Of a DNA stretch of 64,000 bases, positions 1 to 7,818 are shown one piece after another. Below the pieces are notes generated by a model that saw nothing but the letters and a program-made list of their open reading frames with translations, had not been told where the DNA came from and searched no databases. The position numbers and the translations under genes were made by a program. The DNA lies in assembly GCA_963519305.1 (NCBI GenBank), contig CAUQMS010000017.1, positions 1 through 64,000 on the forward strand. The letters are read 5' to 3'. Each line of letters opens with the position of its first letter. Position 1 is the stretch's first letter. The DNA is from Ewingella sp963519305. GTDB taxonomy: Bacteria > Pseudomonadota > Gammaproteobacteria > Enterobacterales > Enterobacteriaceae.

Positions 1-225
1 AAGGCGGGTATGGGCGGCAGCCCAAGGTTTACCGGTGTGGGCCGGCGCCCACGACCTTGACCTTAAGGCGGGTATGGGCGGCAGCCCAAGGTTTACCGGT
101 GTGGGCCGGCGCCCACGACCTTGACCTTAAGGCGGGTATGGGCGGCAGCCCAAGGTTTACCGGTGTGGGCCGGCGCCCACGACTTTGACCTTAAGGCGGG
201 TATGGGCGGCAGCCCAAGGCCTTGA
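1..225. repeat. 64-bp tandem repeat array, about 3.4 copies
   Basis: Three near-identical 64-bp units begin at 1, 65 and 129; a fourth begins at 193 and keeps only its first 27 bases before jumping to the unit's end-like CCTTGA. The only difference I see among full copies is C to T at 183. Each unit carries two short inverted repeats: GGGC-N4-GCCC, and GTGGGC-CGGC-GCCCAC. The period is not a multiple of 3, so it is not a coding repeat. The array may extend left of the window. It lies just upstream of ygfF. It resembles iterated palindromic intergenic elements, but I do not recognise it as a named family. Confidence 0.9.
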
Positions 226-271
226 TGTTGAATTTAAACTACAATTTGCTCACTTTCTAAAAGGAGTCCCT

Positions 272-1018
272 ATGAACAGCGTAGCGTTAGTCACCGGCGG
301 TAGCCGCGGTATCGGCCGTGCAACGACCATCCTTCTGGCACAGCAGGGTTACGCCGTCGGCGTCAATTACCTCAGTAATGAAGCGGCTGCGCAGTCCGTT
401 GTGAATGAAATCGTAAACGCGGGGGGAAGGGCTATCGCTCTGCAAGCTGATATCGCTGACGAGGAACAGGTTGGTGCTATGTTCCAGCGGTTAAGCGATG
501 AGCTTGGCCCGTTAACCGCGCTGGTCAATAATGCGGGGATTTTGTTCCAGCAGACGACTATCGAAAACCTCACTGCTGCGCGCATCAACAAAGTGCTGTC
601 CACCAATGTGACCGGCTATTTTCTTTGCTGCCGGGAAGCGGTGAAAATCATGTCCCACCGGCACGGCGGAAACGGCGGGGCGATTGTGAATGTCTCTTCG
701 GCGGCCGCGCGTCTTGGAGCACCGGGCGAATATATCGATTATGCCGCCTCGAAAGGCGCGGTCGATACGCTGACCACCGGTCTGTCGCTGGAAGTGGCGG
801 CCTACGGTATTCGTGTTAACTGTGTTCGGCCCGGTCTGATCTATACCGAAATGCACGCTAGCGGTGGTGAGCCGGGGCGGGTGGATCGCGTGAAGGCTAA
901 TCTGCCGATGCAGCGCGGCGGTCAGCCGGAAGAAGTGGCGCAGGCTATTGCGTGGCTGCTGTCGGATTCCGCTTCTTATGTGACGGGCAGTTTTCTTGAC
1001 ATGGCGGGCGGGAGATAG
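272..1018 (+). CDS. ygfF: SDR-family oxidoreductase YgfF
   Basis: Short-chain dehydrogenase/reductase of 248 aa, the classical SDR length. An N-terminal Rossmann motif TGGSRGIG (about residues 8-15), NNAG near residue 87, and the catalytic Ser plus YAASK motif are all visible. The sequence closely matches my memory of Escherichia coli YgfF, including the GYFLCCREAVK and RVNCVRPG stretches and the C-terminal YVTGSF. The ATG at 272 is chosen because AAGGAG lies 6 bases upstream; a longer frame from 185 would start inside the repeat array and adds no homologous residues. NAD(P)(H)-dependent redox activity is expected from the family; the physiological substrate is unknown. It is monocistronic and convergent with the mannosidase gene. 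Confidence 0.9.
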   Translation: MNSVALVTGGSRGIGRATTILLAQQGYAVGVNYLSNEAAAQSVVNEIVNAGGRAIALQADIADEEQVGAMFQRLSDELGPLTALVNNAGILFQQTTIENLTAARINKVLSTNVTGYFLCCREAVKIMSHRHGGNGGAIVNVSSAAARLGAPGEYIDYAASKGAVDTLTTGLSLEVAAYGIRVNCVRPGLIYTEMHASGGEPGRVDRVKANLPMQRGGQPEEVAQAIAWLLSDSASYVTGSFLDMAGGR

Positions 1019-1038
1019 TCAGGGTCAATCATGCAGAA

Positions 1039-1054
1039 CGGGGATTTCTCCCCG
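1039..1054. terminator. short hairpin between convergent ygfF and mngB
   Basis: CGGGGA-TTTC-TCCCCG forms a 6-bp GC stem between two convergent genes and is followed on the plus strand by CTCTTA, a weak U tract. It is plausible as a modest bidirectional terminator. Confidence 0.35.
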
Positions 1055-1067
1055 CTCTTACCTCAGC

Positions 1068-3662
1068 TTACTTTTCGACTAAAAACGTCACGGGTTCCCC
1101 GACCTCCGTCATTTCCCGGTTCTCTTTGCCACTGCGTTTCACCTCCGCCAGAGTCGATGGCATCACCGCCTGAGCTGATTTCACTTCGCCGGTTTTCATC
1201 CGCCGCGCCGACGGATTCCACCCGCGGATTACCCAGTGGTCGCCCTGCTGTGATTTTTTCAACGTGCTGAAATGCAGTGACGTTTCCCAGCGCAGCAGAC
1301 TGTAATGAGCAGGGAACCTCTTTGCGTGCGGATTAAGCTTGAACCGTGACCAGCCGGTGGCGAGATACGCGAACATCGGTACTTTCCACTCTTCCACTCG
1401 CCGCCAGAAATCGTCATCCGGCGCACCGTCCAGCGGCATTACCGCCAGCTTGCAGTGGTGAATGCCGGGGAGCTGCGATTCCGGCGATGGCAGCACCATG
1501 CCGGATGCACGCCCCGGCCGGTATGGCATATTGGCGCGGCCAAGCCAGCCGACGCAGCGCAGCAAAGTGATCGCCAGCACGTCAGGCTGAGTTTCAGGGA
1601 TTTCATACTCGCGCAGCCCTTCGGTGACCGCGCACAGACCACGGACTTCATCGTGCATCATTACCAGACTTTGCATCGGATAGAGCGCCGCCGGGGCTTC
1701 GTTCCAGTTTTCCTGCTGCCAGATTTTCATGGCGGCAGGTTGGTTATCACGCTGAATCAGCCCGAACGGCTGATCGGCGAAATGGACCTGAGTGGCTGCA
1801 CTGGTCGGCATCAGCACCTGCAAACGGTGGTCATGAATCTTATTATCGATGGTGATGCCGACGCCGAGTGACGGCGAATCGTGCGCCAGCGTGAGGGTCA
1901 TCGTGATGTCCAGACTGACGTCGGCGAGCCTTTGCTGACGTGAATCCAGGTGCTGCGGCACCGGCATCCGGTAGCGCAGCACCATGCGGTTATACAGACT
2001 GCCACCGTCGGTGTGGCACTCCAGCAGATGGTCATCACCGGTGATCAGCCAGTCTTCCACCGGCGGCGAATAGTTGTAGTTATCGCCCGCGTCGCCGCCG
2101 TCTACCAGTTGCAGCAGATGGTGATAATGCTGGCCGCTGCGCTTATCGGTCAGTGTCAGCACGCCGCGGGCATCGGCGCGCAGAAGCAGGAAATGGTTCT
2201 CCAGCTGATGCGCATTGACGGAGTGCGGAAAAGGCTTGGTGATTTCGCCGGGCTGGAACCACAGCGTGGTATACCCGCACGGCGGCACGTTGTTCACCTG
2301 CACCAGCAGTTCGCATTTACGATACCAGGTGGTTTGCGTGCTGTTCGACAGCTCCTGTACCACCGTCGACATGTCTTGCGGTTGCTCGCTGATCAACTGC
2401 CAGTGACAGTCGTTGCCGTCGCTGTCGCACAAGCGGAAGTCCTGTTCCGGCGTCATCACCGTCAGCCGCACTTGGCCGCTGCGCTGTTTCGGCAGGCTGT
2501 TGAACAGCAGAATTTGCGTACCTTCCTGCGTTGCTGTAATACCTTCGCTGAGTTTTTTAAAATTCAGCTCCAGCAGCTGTTCGGCCATCTCCATGCCGGA
2601 CAGCAGGCGGTTCTTTACCATCGCATTGACGCGATCCGAGTTACAGCCGCCGATGCTGTCATGAGCGTGTGATTTCATCGCTTCACGCCAGATGTTATCT
2701 ACCGCCGCTTGCGGATAGGGCAGCCCGAGCGAGGCATTCACCGTCAGCAGCGGTTCGAGGTACTGGCTGATGGTTTTCTCAAGCCGCGCATTGAGCTTTT
2801 TGATGTCGATGCGGGTGGAGAAAATGCCGCGATGAATACGCATATATTTCGGGCTTAACAGCTCGCCGCGAAAATCTGGCAGGCTGTCACGCTGTTTCTC
2901 CAGCGCCGTGAAAAATGCGCCGAAGCTGCTGTTGATGAAGTGAAATTCATCCTGCTGCTGATTCAGCGCATTCAGTATTCCGGGCACCTGATACTCGAAC
3001 GGCGACTGATCGTTACCGTTGGGCAATAAGATGTGCCCGGTGGCCGCAAACTGCGCCTGCTTACGGCTGGCTTTTTGCACCACCGGCAGCGCTTCACCGG
3101 CATTGTCCGGCAGCCATTTGGCGCAGCCGTAACCCCAGGGTAATACGGCGGTGGTAACCTGACTGCCGTCGTCGCTGTGCCATATAAACTCGGTTTTGGC
3201 GACGTCATGTTCGCACCAGCCGCGCCAGAGCACGGCGTGGTCGATGGCGAACTGCTGCAAAAACATCGGCAATTGTGCGCTCTGACCAAAGGAGTCAGGC
3301 ACGTAGCCAATGGGCATCGGCGCGCCGTACTGACGTGCGCCTTCAACGCCTAACAGTAAATTGCGCGCGATAGATTCCGCGCCGACCACCAGAAAGTCGG
3401 TTTGCGTATACCACGGGCCGATCAGAATGCGGCCGCCTTCGATAAGCGCGGTCAGGCGCGAAAAATTCTCCGGTGCGACTTCCAGATAGTCATCGAGAAT
3501 CACGGTCTGGGCGTCGAGCACAAACGGACCGAGGCGGGTATCGGCCTCCAGCCGGTTCAGTAAGTCATCCATGAAATAGTACAGCACCGCTTTCGAGTCA
3601 TTTTCGGTGAAATACCATTCGCGATCCCAGTGAGTATGTTGAATCAGATGGACGGTTTTCAT
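1068..3662 (-). CDS. mngB: GH38 alpha-mannosidase, MngB-like
   Basis: Glycoside hydrolase family 38 protein of 864 aa (E. coli MngB is about 877). The N-terminal HTHWDREWY motif (residues 9-17) is the zinc-binding His/Asp start of the GH38 catalytic domain, followed by VLDAQTVILDDYL and GPWYTQTDFLV, typical of the bacterial mannosylglycerate hydrolase branch. MngB cleaves 2-O-(6-phospho-alpha-mannosyl)-D-glycerate imported by a PTS, giving mannose-6-phosphate and glycerate. Its ATG overlaps the stop of the upstream PTS IIC gene by 4 bases, so they are translationally coupled, which supports hydrolysis of a phosphorylated mannoside in the cytoplasm. The substrate may differ from E. coli because the PTS here has a different architecture. 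Confidence 0.82.
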   Translation of the reverse strand: MKTVHLIQHTHWDREWYFTENDSKAVLYYFMDDLLNRLEADTRLGPFVLDAQTVILDDYLEVAPENFSRLTALIEGGRILIGPWYTQTDFLVVGAESIARNLLLGVEGARQYGAPMPIGYVPDSFGQSAQLPMFLQQFAIDHAVLWRGWCEHDVAKTEFIWHSDDGSQVTTAVLPWGYGCAKWLPDNAGEALPVVQKASRKQAQFAATGHILLPNGNDQSPFEYQVPGILNALNQQQDEFHFINSSFGAFFTALEKQRDSLPDFRGELLSPKYMRIHRGIFSTRIDIKKLNARLEKTISQYLEPLLTVNASLGLPYPQAAVDNIWREAMKSHAHDSIGGCNSDRVNAMVKNRLLSGMEMAEQLLELNFKKLSEGITATQEGTQILLFNSLPKQRSGQVRLTVMTPEQDFRLCDSDGNDCHWQLISEQPQDMSTVVQELSNSTQTTWYRKCELLVQVNNVPPCGYTTLWFQPGEITKPFPHSVNAHQLENHFLLLRADARGVLTLTDKRSGQHYHHLLQLVDGGDAGDNYNYSPPVEDWLITGDDHLLECHTDGGSLYNRMVLRYRMPVPQHLDSRQQRLADVSLDITMTLTLAHDSPSLGVGITIDNKIHDHRLQVLMPTSAATQVHFADQPFGLIQRDNQPAAMKIWQQENWNEAPAALYPMQSLVMMHDEVRGLCAVTEGLREYEIPETQPDVLAITLLRCVGWLGRANMPYRPGRASGMVLPSPESQLPGIHHCKLAVMPLDGAPDDDFWRRVEEWKVPMFAYLATGWSRFKLNPHAKRFPAHYSLLRWETSLHFSTLKKSQQGDHWVIRGWNPSARRMKTGEVKSAQAVMPSTLAEVKRSGKENREMTEVGEPVTFLVEK

Positions 3663-4780
3663 TGGCGGTTGACCTTAAATTTGGGCGCGGCGACGGGTTT
3701 TGCGACAGTTTCTGTGTCGCCGTGGCGAAACACCAGCAACGAGCCGCAGGCAACGATGGCGGAACCGACGGCAATAGAGAGTACGTAAACCGGCCATCCA
3801 TCCACGGCCAACCAGCCATAGAAGCCGGAGATCGGCGCGTGATTGACGGCGCCTAAGCCTACGGCCATCGCCGCGCCAAGGGCAGAACCGACTACGTTGA
3901 TCAGGATAATTTTCGGGTTAGAGAGGGCAAACGGGATCGCCCCTTCGGAGACGCCGATAAGCCCCATCAGCGTTGAGGCTTTTCCGGCTTCGCGCAAGGA
4001 CTCCGGGAAGCGTTTTTTCCACAGCAAGGTAGCGACGCCAAGGCCAATGGGCGGAATGATGATCGCCACCTGTGCTGCCGTATTCGGATCATAAATTCCC
4101 GATGCGAGCAGCGCCATCGCAGTAGTGACCGCCGCTTTATTAACAGGCCCGCCGAGATCAAACCCGACCATACCGCCAATCACCGCCGCCAGCAGCACTT
4201 TGTTGGTGCCGGACATAGTCATCAGCCAGGCTTCCATGCCACGGTTCAGCGCCGCCAGCGGTGTGCCGACCACAAACGCCATGATGCAGCAAGTCAGCAG
4301 TGTCCCGCCCACCGGGATAATAAATATCGGCCCTGCAGAGGCCAGTGCCCGCGGCAGTTTGATGAAGCGCACCATCCAGCGGATGATATATCCGGCAACA
4401 AAGCCAGCGACCAGCGCGCCGATAAAGCCCGTGCCCAGATTGCTGGCGAGCAGCCCGCCAATCATGCCCGGCGCAATGCCCGGCTTATTGGCCAGCGCGT
4501 AACTGATATAGCCGGCGACAATCGGCAGCATCAGCGACAGCGCCAGTCCGCCGAATCCGTCGAACTGATGCAGCAGTTTGACAACCTGACTGGCGGCCTG
4601 CGCGTGGCTGTTATCCCAAATATTATCGATGCCATACAGGGAAGCGCCGATACGCGCGATCCCCATGATCACCGCACCTGCAATCACAAAAGGCAGCATG
4701 TAGGAAACGCCGGTCATGATCGCGTTTTTAACATCCGTTCCTATCTGTCCGCCTCCCCCTTCAGATGTAAATTTAGCCAT
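3659..4780 (-). CDS. PTS fructose-family IIC subunit
   Basis: Integral membrane permease of 373 aa for the fructose-mannitol PTS superfamily. Family signatures include IMTGVSYMLPFVIAGAVIMGIAR near the N-terminus, a GMIGGLLA loop, GFVAGYI, and EGAIPFA near residue 280, with eight or more hydrophobic segments. It translocates the sugar and receives phosphate from IIB. The start has AAGGAG about 7 bases upstream; the gene overlaps the IIB stop by 8 bases and the mannosidase start by 4, giving a tight IIB-IIC-hydrolase operon. Unlike MngA or FruA it is a free IIC without fused IIA or IIB. It resembles Frw/Frv-type free-standing subunits. Confidence 0.88.
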   Translation of the reverse strand: MAKFTSEGGGGQIGTDVKNAIMTGVSYMLPFVIAGAVIMGIARIGASLYGIDNIWDNSHAQAASQVVKLLHQFDGFGGLALSLMLPIVAGYISYALANKPGIAPGMIGGLLASNLGTGFIGALVAGFVAGYIIRWMVRFIKLPRALASAGPIFIIPVGGTLLTCCIMAFVVGTPLAALNRGMEAWLMTMSGTNKVLLAAVIGGMVGFDLGGPVNKAAVTTAMALLASGIYDPNTAAQVAIIIPPIGLGVATLLWKKRFPESLREAGKASTLMGLIGVSEGAIPFALSNPKIILINVVGSALGAAMAVGLGAVNHAPISGFYGWLAVDGWPVYVLSIAVGSAIVACGSLLVFRHGDTETVAKPVAAPKFKVNRQ

Positions 4781-5087
4781 TGGCTATCTCCTTCTCGATG
4801 GCCTCAAAGACGGCATCGCCGAACTTAATCGGATCGCTGACGCTGCATTCGAGCGTGATCATCCCGTCGAACCGTTCTTTATTGGTGATGGCGACATCGG
4901 CCGCCAGAATAACGCCGTCGGCCCGCGCCAGATCTTCATCGGTAATAATATTCTCAGCGCCTAAACTTCCCTGCGTTTCGACTTTCATTTCGTGACCCCG
5001 TTTTTTCCCTAACACTTCAAGAGATTCCGCGGCCATATAAGTATGGGCAACACCGGTCGGACACGCAGCGACACAGATTAAATACAT
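4773..5087 (-). CDS. PTS fructose-family IIB subunit
   Basis: Soluble phosphocarrier of 104 aa, a normal size for a free fructose-type IIB. The phosphorylation motif CVAACPTGVAHTYMAAE places the active cysteine at residue 9. The ATG at 5087 is preceded by CGAGGA, and an upstream extension of 16 residues in frame lacks homology, so it is excluded. It takes phosphate from a IIA protein and passes it to the sugar on IIC encoded next. No IIA gene or domain is present in this operon or its immediate neighbours, so phosphate must come from a IIA encoded elsewhere. Confidence 0.88.
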   Translation of the reverse strand: MYLICVAACPTGVAHTYMAAESLEVLGKKRGHEMKVETQGSLGAENIITDEDLARADGVILAADVAITNKERFDGMITLECSVSDPIKFGDAVFEAIEKEIANG

Positions 5088-5122
5088 AATTAAATCCTCG
5101 GGTTCGGGGGAGTGGCAGACAT

Positions 5123-5158
5123 AAAAAAAGCACAACGGCGAAATAGCGCGTTGTGCTT
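5123..5158 (-). terminator. intrinsic terminator in the leader of the PTS-mannosidase operon
   Basis: On the minus strand a 10-bp stem, AAGCACAACG paired with CGTTGTGCTT, encloses an 11-nt loop and runs directly into a tract of seven consecutive T residues, partly shared with the stem. This is a textbook rho-independent terminator. It ends about 36 bases before the IIB start codon, so it would stop transcripts before the operon unless they are antiterminated, or it ends a separate short upstream transcript. Confidence 0.75.
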
Positions 5159-5600
5159 AATAGTGAAAAGCGGTGGTGCAGGTGGGCATCCGTAGTGGGA
5201 GCACCACTCAGACGATGGCAGCAGCGTAACTGGCTGACCAGAGTAGATAAATTACTGAACTTCAGTACCTGGCGCTGTTGCGCACCCAGGCGAACGCGGG
5301 TGGAAATATCCTTATTATGCGCAGGGGAAATAAAAGGGGCAGATTTCGTTTTCGCCAGCCAGGAATTTCCGGCGCAGTGCCACAGTTGTTTCCATTGATA
5401 GCTGAAATCGGCCGGATTTATTTCCTCTGCATTGTCGGCAGCCAGACTGAGATTATCGACAGAGTTAAAGCAGCAGCACCCTAATATAAATGCCTGCACT
5501 CCGCGGACTGGCGTCAGCAGAGTGAGTAACAGGCATTTTATAAAAGGCGTAAAAGACATAACGTCTCCTGAATTATTGAGCCTGTAGTAAACCTGATGCC
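5159..5600 (-). other. long leader region with a doubtful ORF (frame 5559 to 5017)
   Basis: No recognised gene lies between the PTS operon and its likely promoter region. A minus-strand frame from 5559 to 5017 (180 aa) has a good ribosome site (CAGGAG, about 6 bases before ATG) and a hydrophobic N-terminus, but it has no family I recognise, is rich in Cys, Leu and Arg like a chance frame, runs through the terminator hairpin and overlaps the IIB gene out of frame. The stretch may be a regulatory 5' leader, a small RNA of roughly 400 nt, or a short lineage-specific gene. Confidence 0.35.
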
Positions 5601-5612
5601 AAAAATTATCAC

Positions 5613-5628
5613 TGTGACGTTCTGCACA
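5613..5628 (-). promoter_or_regulatory. candidate CRP site upstream of the PTS-mannosidase leader
   Basis: The plus strand reads TGTGA-CGTTCT-GCACA, matching 9 of 10 core positions of the CRP consensus TGTGA-N6-TCACA. It lies about 54-69 bases upstream of the leader ORF start on the minus strand and is well placed to activate transcription towards the PTS operon under catabolite control. Confidence 0.5.
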
Positions 5629-5661
5629 ATCCCGTCGATCGCCACCTCACCTTTGTGCCTC

Positions 5662-5727
5662 AAACGGTCACGCCCACACAAACGGTCATCTTCGGTCATG
5701 TTTGGACGTGAGGATTTGTGACCGTTT
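5662..5727. promoter_or_regulatory. three AAACGGTCA repeats in the divergent control region
   Basis: AAACGGTCAC occurs at 5662-5671, AAACGGTCAT at 5680-5689, and the inverted copy GTGACCGTTT at 5718-5727. The two direct copies start 18 bases apart. They sit between the minus-strand PTS operon and the plus-strand DeoR-type regulator, so they look like operators for a local regulator, possibly the DeoR-family protein encoded at 5943. The binding protein is not known. Confidence 0.5.
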
Positions 5728-5823
5728 ACTGAAATCCCTCTGCCCGCTTGCATCTCAAATGACGATTTAATGGCGTCTCCGCCACAGATCCAAACTTTAA
5801 CATTTCATCTCTTTGCCTTTTTT

Positions 5824-5839
5824 CGTGACAACTATCACA
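5824..5839 (+). promoter_or_regulatory. candidate CRP-cAMP site upstream of the sugar ABC operon
   Basis: CGTGA-CAACTA-TCACA has the correct N6 spacing and flanking A/T residues, matching 9 of 10 core CRP positions. It lies about 104 bases before the regulator start and is oriented to activate the regulator-transporter operon, consistent with a catabolite-controlled sugar pathway. Confidence 0.6.
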
Positions 5840-5942
5840 TGACCAGCGCAACGCTAAGAGTGCGCGGTCGCCTTTGAGGCACACCGCATTCCGCTTTCTG
5901 CGGTCTGCGTATCCTATTGAACATCGGGAAGAGGAAAAAAAT

Positions 5943-6782
5943 ATGCTGCCTGTAGAACGCCATCGCTTTATTACCGAAGTCCTCGCACAGAGAGGACGCG
6001 TGCTGGTGCAGGAAGTGGCCGAGCTTTGCCACATCTCGCTGGAAACGGCGCGACGGGACCTGGCGCTGCTGGAAAAACGCGGAATGTTATTGCGCAGTCA
6101 CGGTGGTGCGGTGTTTGTGGAGCATCAGCCCGCTGAAAAGAACTATGTGCCATCGCAGATTGAGCAGGGGGAGTCGTTTCGCGACCGCAGCAATCAGTCG
6201 CCGGACAGCAAAACCCGCATTGCCAAGCGGGCATTGCAGCTGATTAGCCCGGGTGACTGTCTGCTGCTCGACAGCAGCTCCAGCAGCTGGTTTCTGGCGC
6301 GGCAGTTGCCGGATATCCCGCTGGTGGTGCTGACTAATTCGCTGCACATCATTCAGACGCTGGCGGTGAAAGCCAACGTCAGAACCATCGGCCTCGGCGG
6401 CGAGTACTCCGCCAAGTACGAAGATTTCATCGGCATTTATGCCGAACAGATGCTGAAAGAGTTCGTCATCAACAAGCTGTTTTTCTCCTGCCACGGCATC
6501 AGCCATGAAGGGGGAATTCGCGAGAGCAACGAGCACCACGCCCGTCTCAAACAACAGATGCTGCTCTCCTCAGAACACAAAATTTTGCTGGCTGATGCCA
6601 GCAAATTCGGCCGCCGCTCTTTTGCGCGGATTTGCCACTACCGGGAAATAGACACACTGATCACGGATCATCTGGATGATGAGGAATTTCGGCAGGAGCT
6701 GGCCTGGAGCAACGTCAACGTGATTGAAGTTGCCCCTTCACCCCTACAAAAGAAAACCAAAAACAGCCGTGGCGTTGCCTGA
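5943..6782 (+). CDS. DeoR/GlpR-family transcriptional regulator
   Basis: Protein of 279 aa with a DeoR-type winged helix-turn-helix at the N-terminus (GRVLVQEVAELCHISLETARRDLALLEKRG is the region, residues about 18-47) followed by a C-terminal sugar-phosphate sensor domain related to ISOCOT folds (LLDSSSSSWFLARQL, VVLTNSL, GGEYS). The ATG at 5943 follows AGAGGA; the longer frame from 5874 overlaps the promoter region. It is 49 bases upstream of the transporter genes in the same direction, so it probably regulates, and is co-transcribed with, the rare-sugar operon, responding to a phosphorylated intermediate. Ligand identity is inferred only. Confidence 0.85.
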   Translation: MLPVERHRFITEVLAQRGRVLVQEVAELCHISLETARRDLALLEKRGMLLRSHGGAVFVEHQPAEKNYVPSQIEQGESFRDRSNQSPDSKTRIAKRALQLISPGDCLLLDSSSSSWFLARQLPDIPLVVLTNSLHIIQTLAVKANVRTIGLGGEYSAKYEDFIGIYAEQMLKEFVINKLFFSCHGISHEGGIRESNEHHARLKQQMLLSSEHKILLADASKFGRRSFARICHYREIDTLITDHLDDEEFRQELAWSNVNVIEVAPSPLQKKTKNSRGVA

Positions 6783-6831
6783 ACTTCTCAGGCAGCGACC
6801 GTGGAAAATAGAACATCTGTGGAGAAACATC

Positions 6832-7818
6832 ATGAAAAAGTCCGTACTTGCCTGTTTGTTCGCTTCAGCGCTGTTATCCGTTTCAGCCGCTCACGCCGCT
6901 GACAAAATCCGCATGGGAGTGGTGGTAAAAGTGGGTGGCAACGCCTGGTTTAACGCCATGGAAGTGGGTATCAAAAGTGAAGCGGCGAAACGTGGCATCG
7001 ACGCCTGGCAGGTCGGGCCGACCAGCGCTGACCCGGCGCTGCAGGTGCGCGCCATTGAAGACCTGATTGCGCAGAAAGTGGACGTGATTGGCGTAGTGCC
7101 GAACGACGCCAAAGTACTGGAGCCGGTGCTCAAGCGCGCCCGTGACGCCGGTATTAAAGTCATCGTGCATGAGTCGCCGGACCAGAAATACGCCAACTGG
7201 GACTTCGAAATGGTCGATGCCACCCAGCACGGTATCAACCACATGATTGCGCTGGCTGAGTGTATGAAAGAGAAAGGCGATTACGCGGTATATGTGGGCA
7301 GCCTGACGGTGCCTTTGCATCAGAAATGGGCTGACGCAGCAGTGAATTACCAGAAAGAGCACTACCCGAATATGCATCAGGTGGGCGACAAGTTTGGCGT
7401 GGGTGAGTCCCTCGACGACACCATCCGCACCACCAATGACCTGATGTCCAAAGATCCGAACCTGAAAGGCATTCTGGCGATTGGTTCACAAGGCCCGATC
7501 GGTGCCGGTCGTGCGGTACAAAACCGTGGCAAAAATGGCGACGTCTGCGTCTACGGTCCGTTCAGTCCGGGACAAGGTGCCTCTCTGGTGAAAAGCGGCG
7601 CGATTAACGGCGGCTTTATCTGGAACCCGATGGTGGCCGGTGAAATCTTCGTACGCATTGCCGACATGATGGAAAAAGGCACGCCGATCACCGATGGCAT
7701 GGACATCGAAGGCATGGGCAAAGTGAAAGTGGACGACGCGACGCACACCATCCTCGGCAATAAAACCGAAAGTCTCGACAAGGCGAACTTGCCGAAACTG
7801 GTCAAAATGGGGCTCTGA
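6832..7818 (+). CDS. LsrB/RbsB-type sugar ABC transporter substrate-binding protein
   Basis: Periplasmic binding protein (type 1 fold), 328 aa. A clear signal peptide MKKSVLACLFASALLSVSAAHA precedes the mature domain starting ADKIRMG. The fold is shown by VGGNAWFNAMEVGI, the DxQVRAIEDLIAQKVDVIGVVPND stretch, and a C-terminal DGMDIEGMGKVKV resembling LsrB-type proteins rather than E. coli AlsB. The ATG at 6832 has GGAG 7 bases upstream. The stop overlaps the ATPase start. Members are often labelled autoinducer-2 binding proteins, but the downstream allulose epimerase and sugar kinases make a rare sugar a better guess for the ligand. Confidence 0.88.
   Translation: MKKSVLACLFASALLSVSAAHAADKIRMGVVVKVGGNAWFNAMEVGIKSEAAKRGIDAWQVGPTSADPALQVRAIEDLIAQKVDVIGVVPNDAKVLEPVLKRARDAGIKVIVHESPDQKYANWDFEMVDATQHGINHMIALAECMKEKGDYAVYVGSLTVPLHQKWADAAVNYQKEHYPNMHQVGDKFGVGESLDDTIRTTNDLMSKDPNLKGILAIGSQGPIGAGRAVQNRGKNGDVCVYGPFSPGQGASLVKSGAINGGFIWNPMVAGEIFVRIADMMEKGTPITDGMDIEGMGKVKVDDATHTILGNKTESLDKANLPKLVKMGL

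Noticed and set aside
185..271. 29-residue N-terminal extension of YgfF
   Set aside because: It lies in the repeat array and has no SDR similarity; ATG 272 has the better ribosome site.
5017..5559. 180-aa minus-strand ORF with a good ribosome site
   Set aside because: It crosses the terminator hairpin, overlaps the IIB start out of frame, and has chance-like composition (many Cys, Arg, Leu). I list the region as a leader, not as a CDS.
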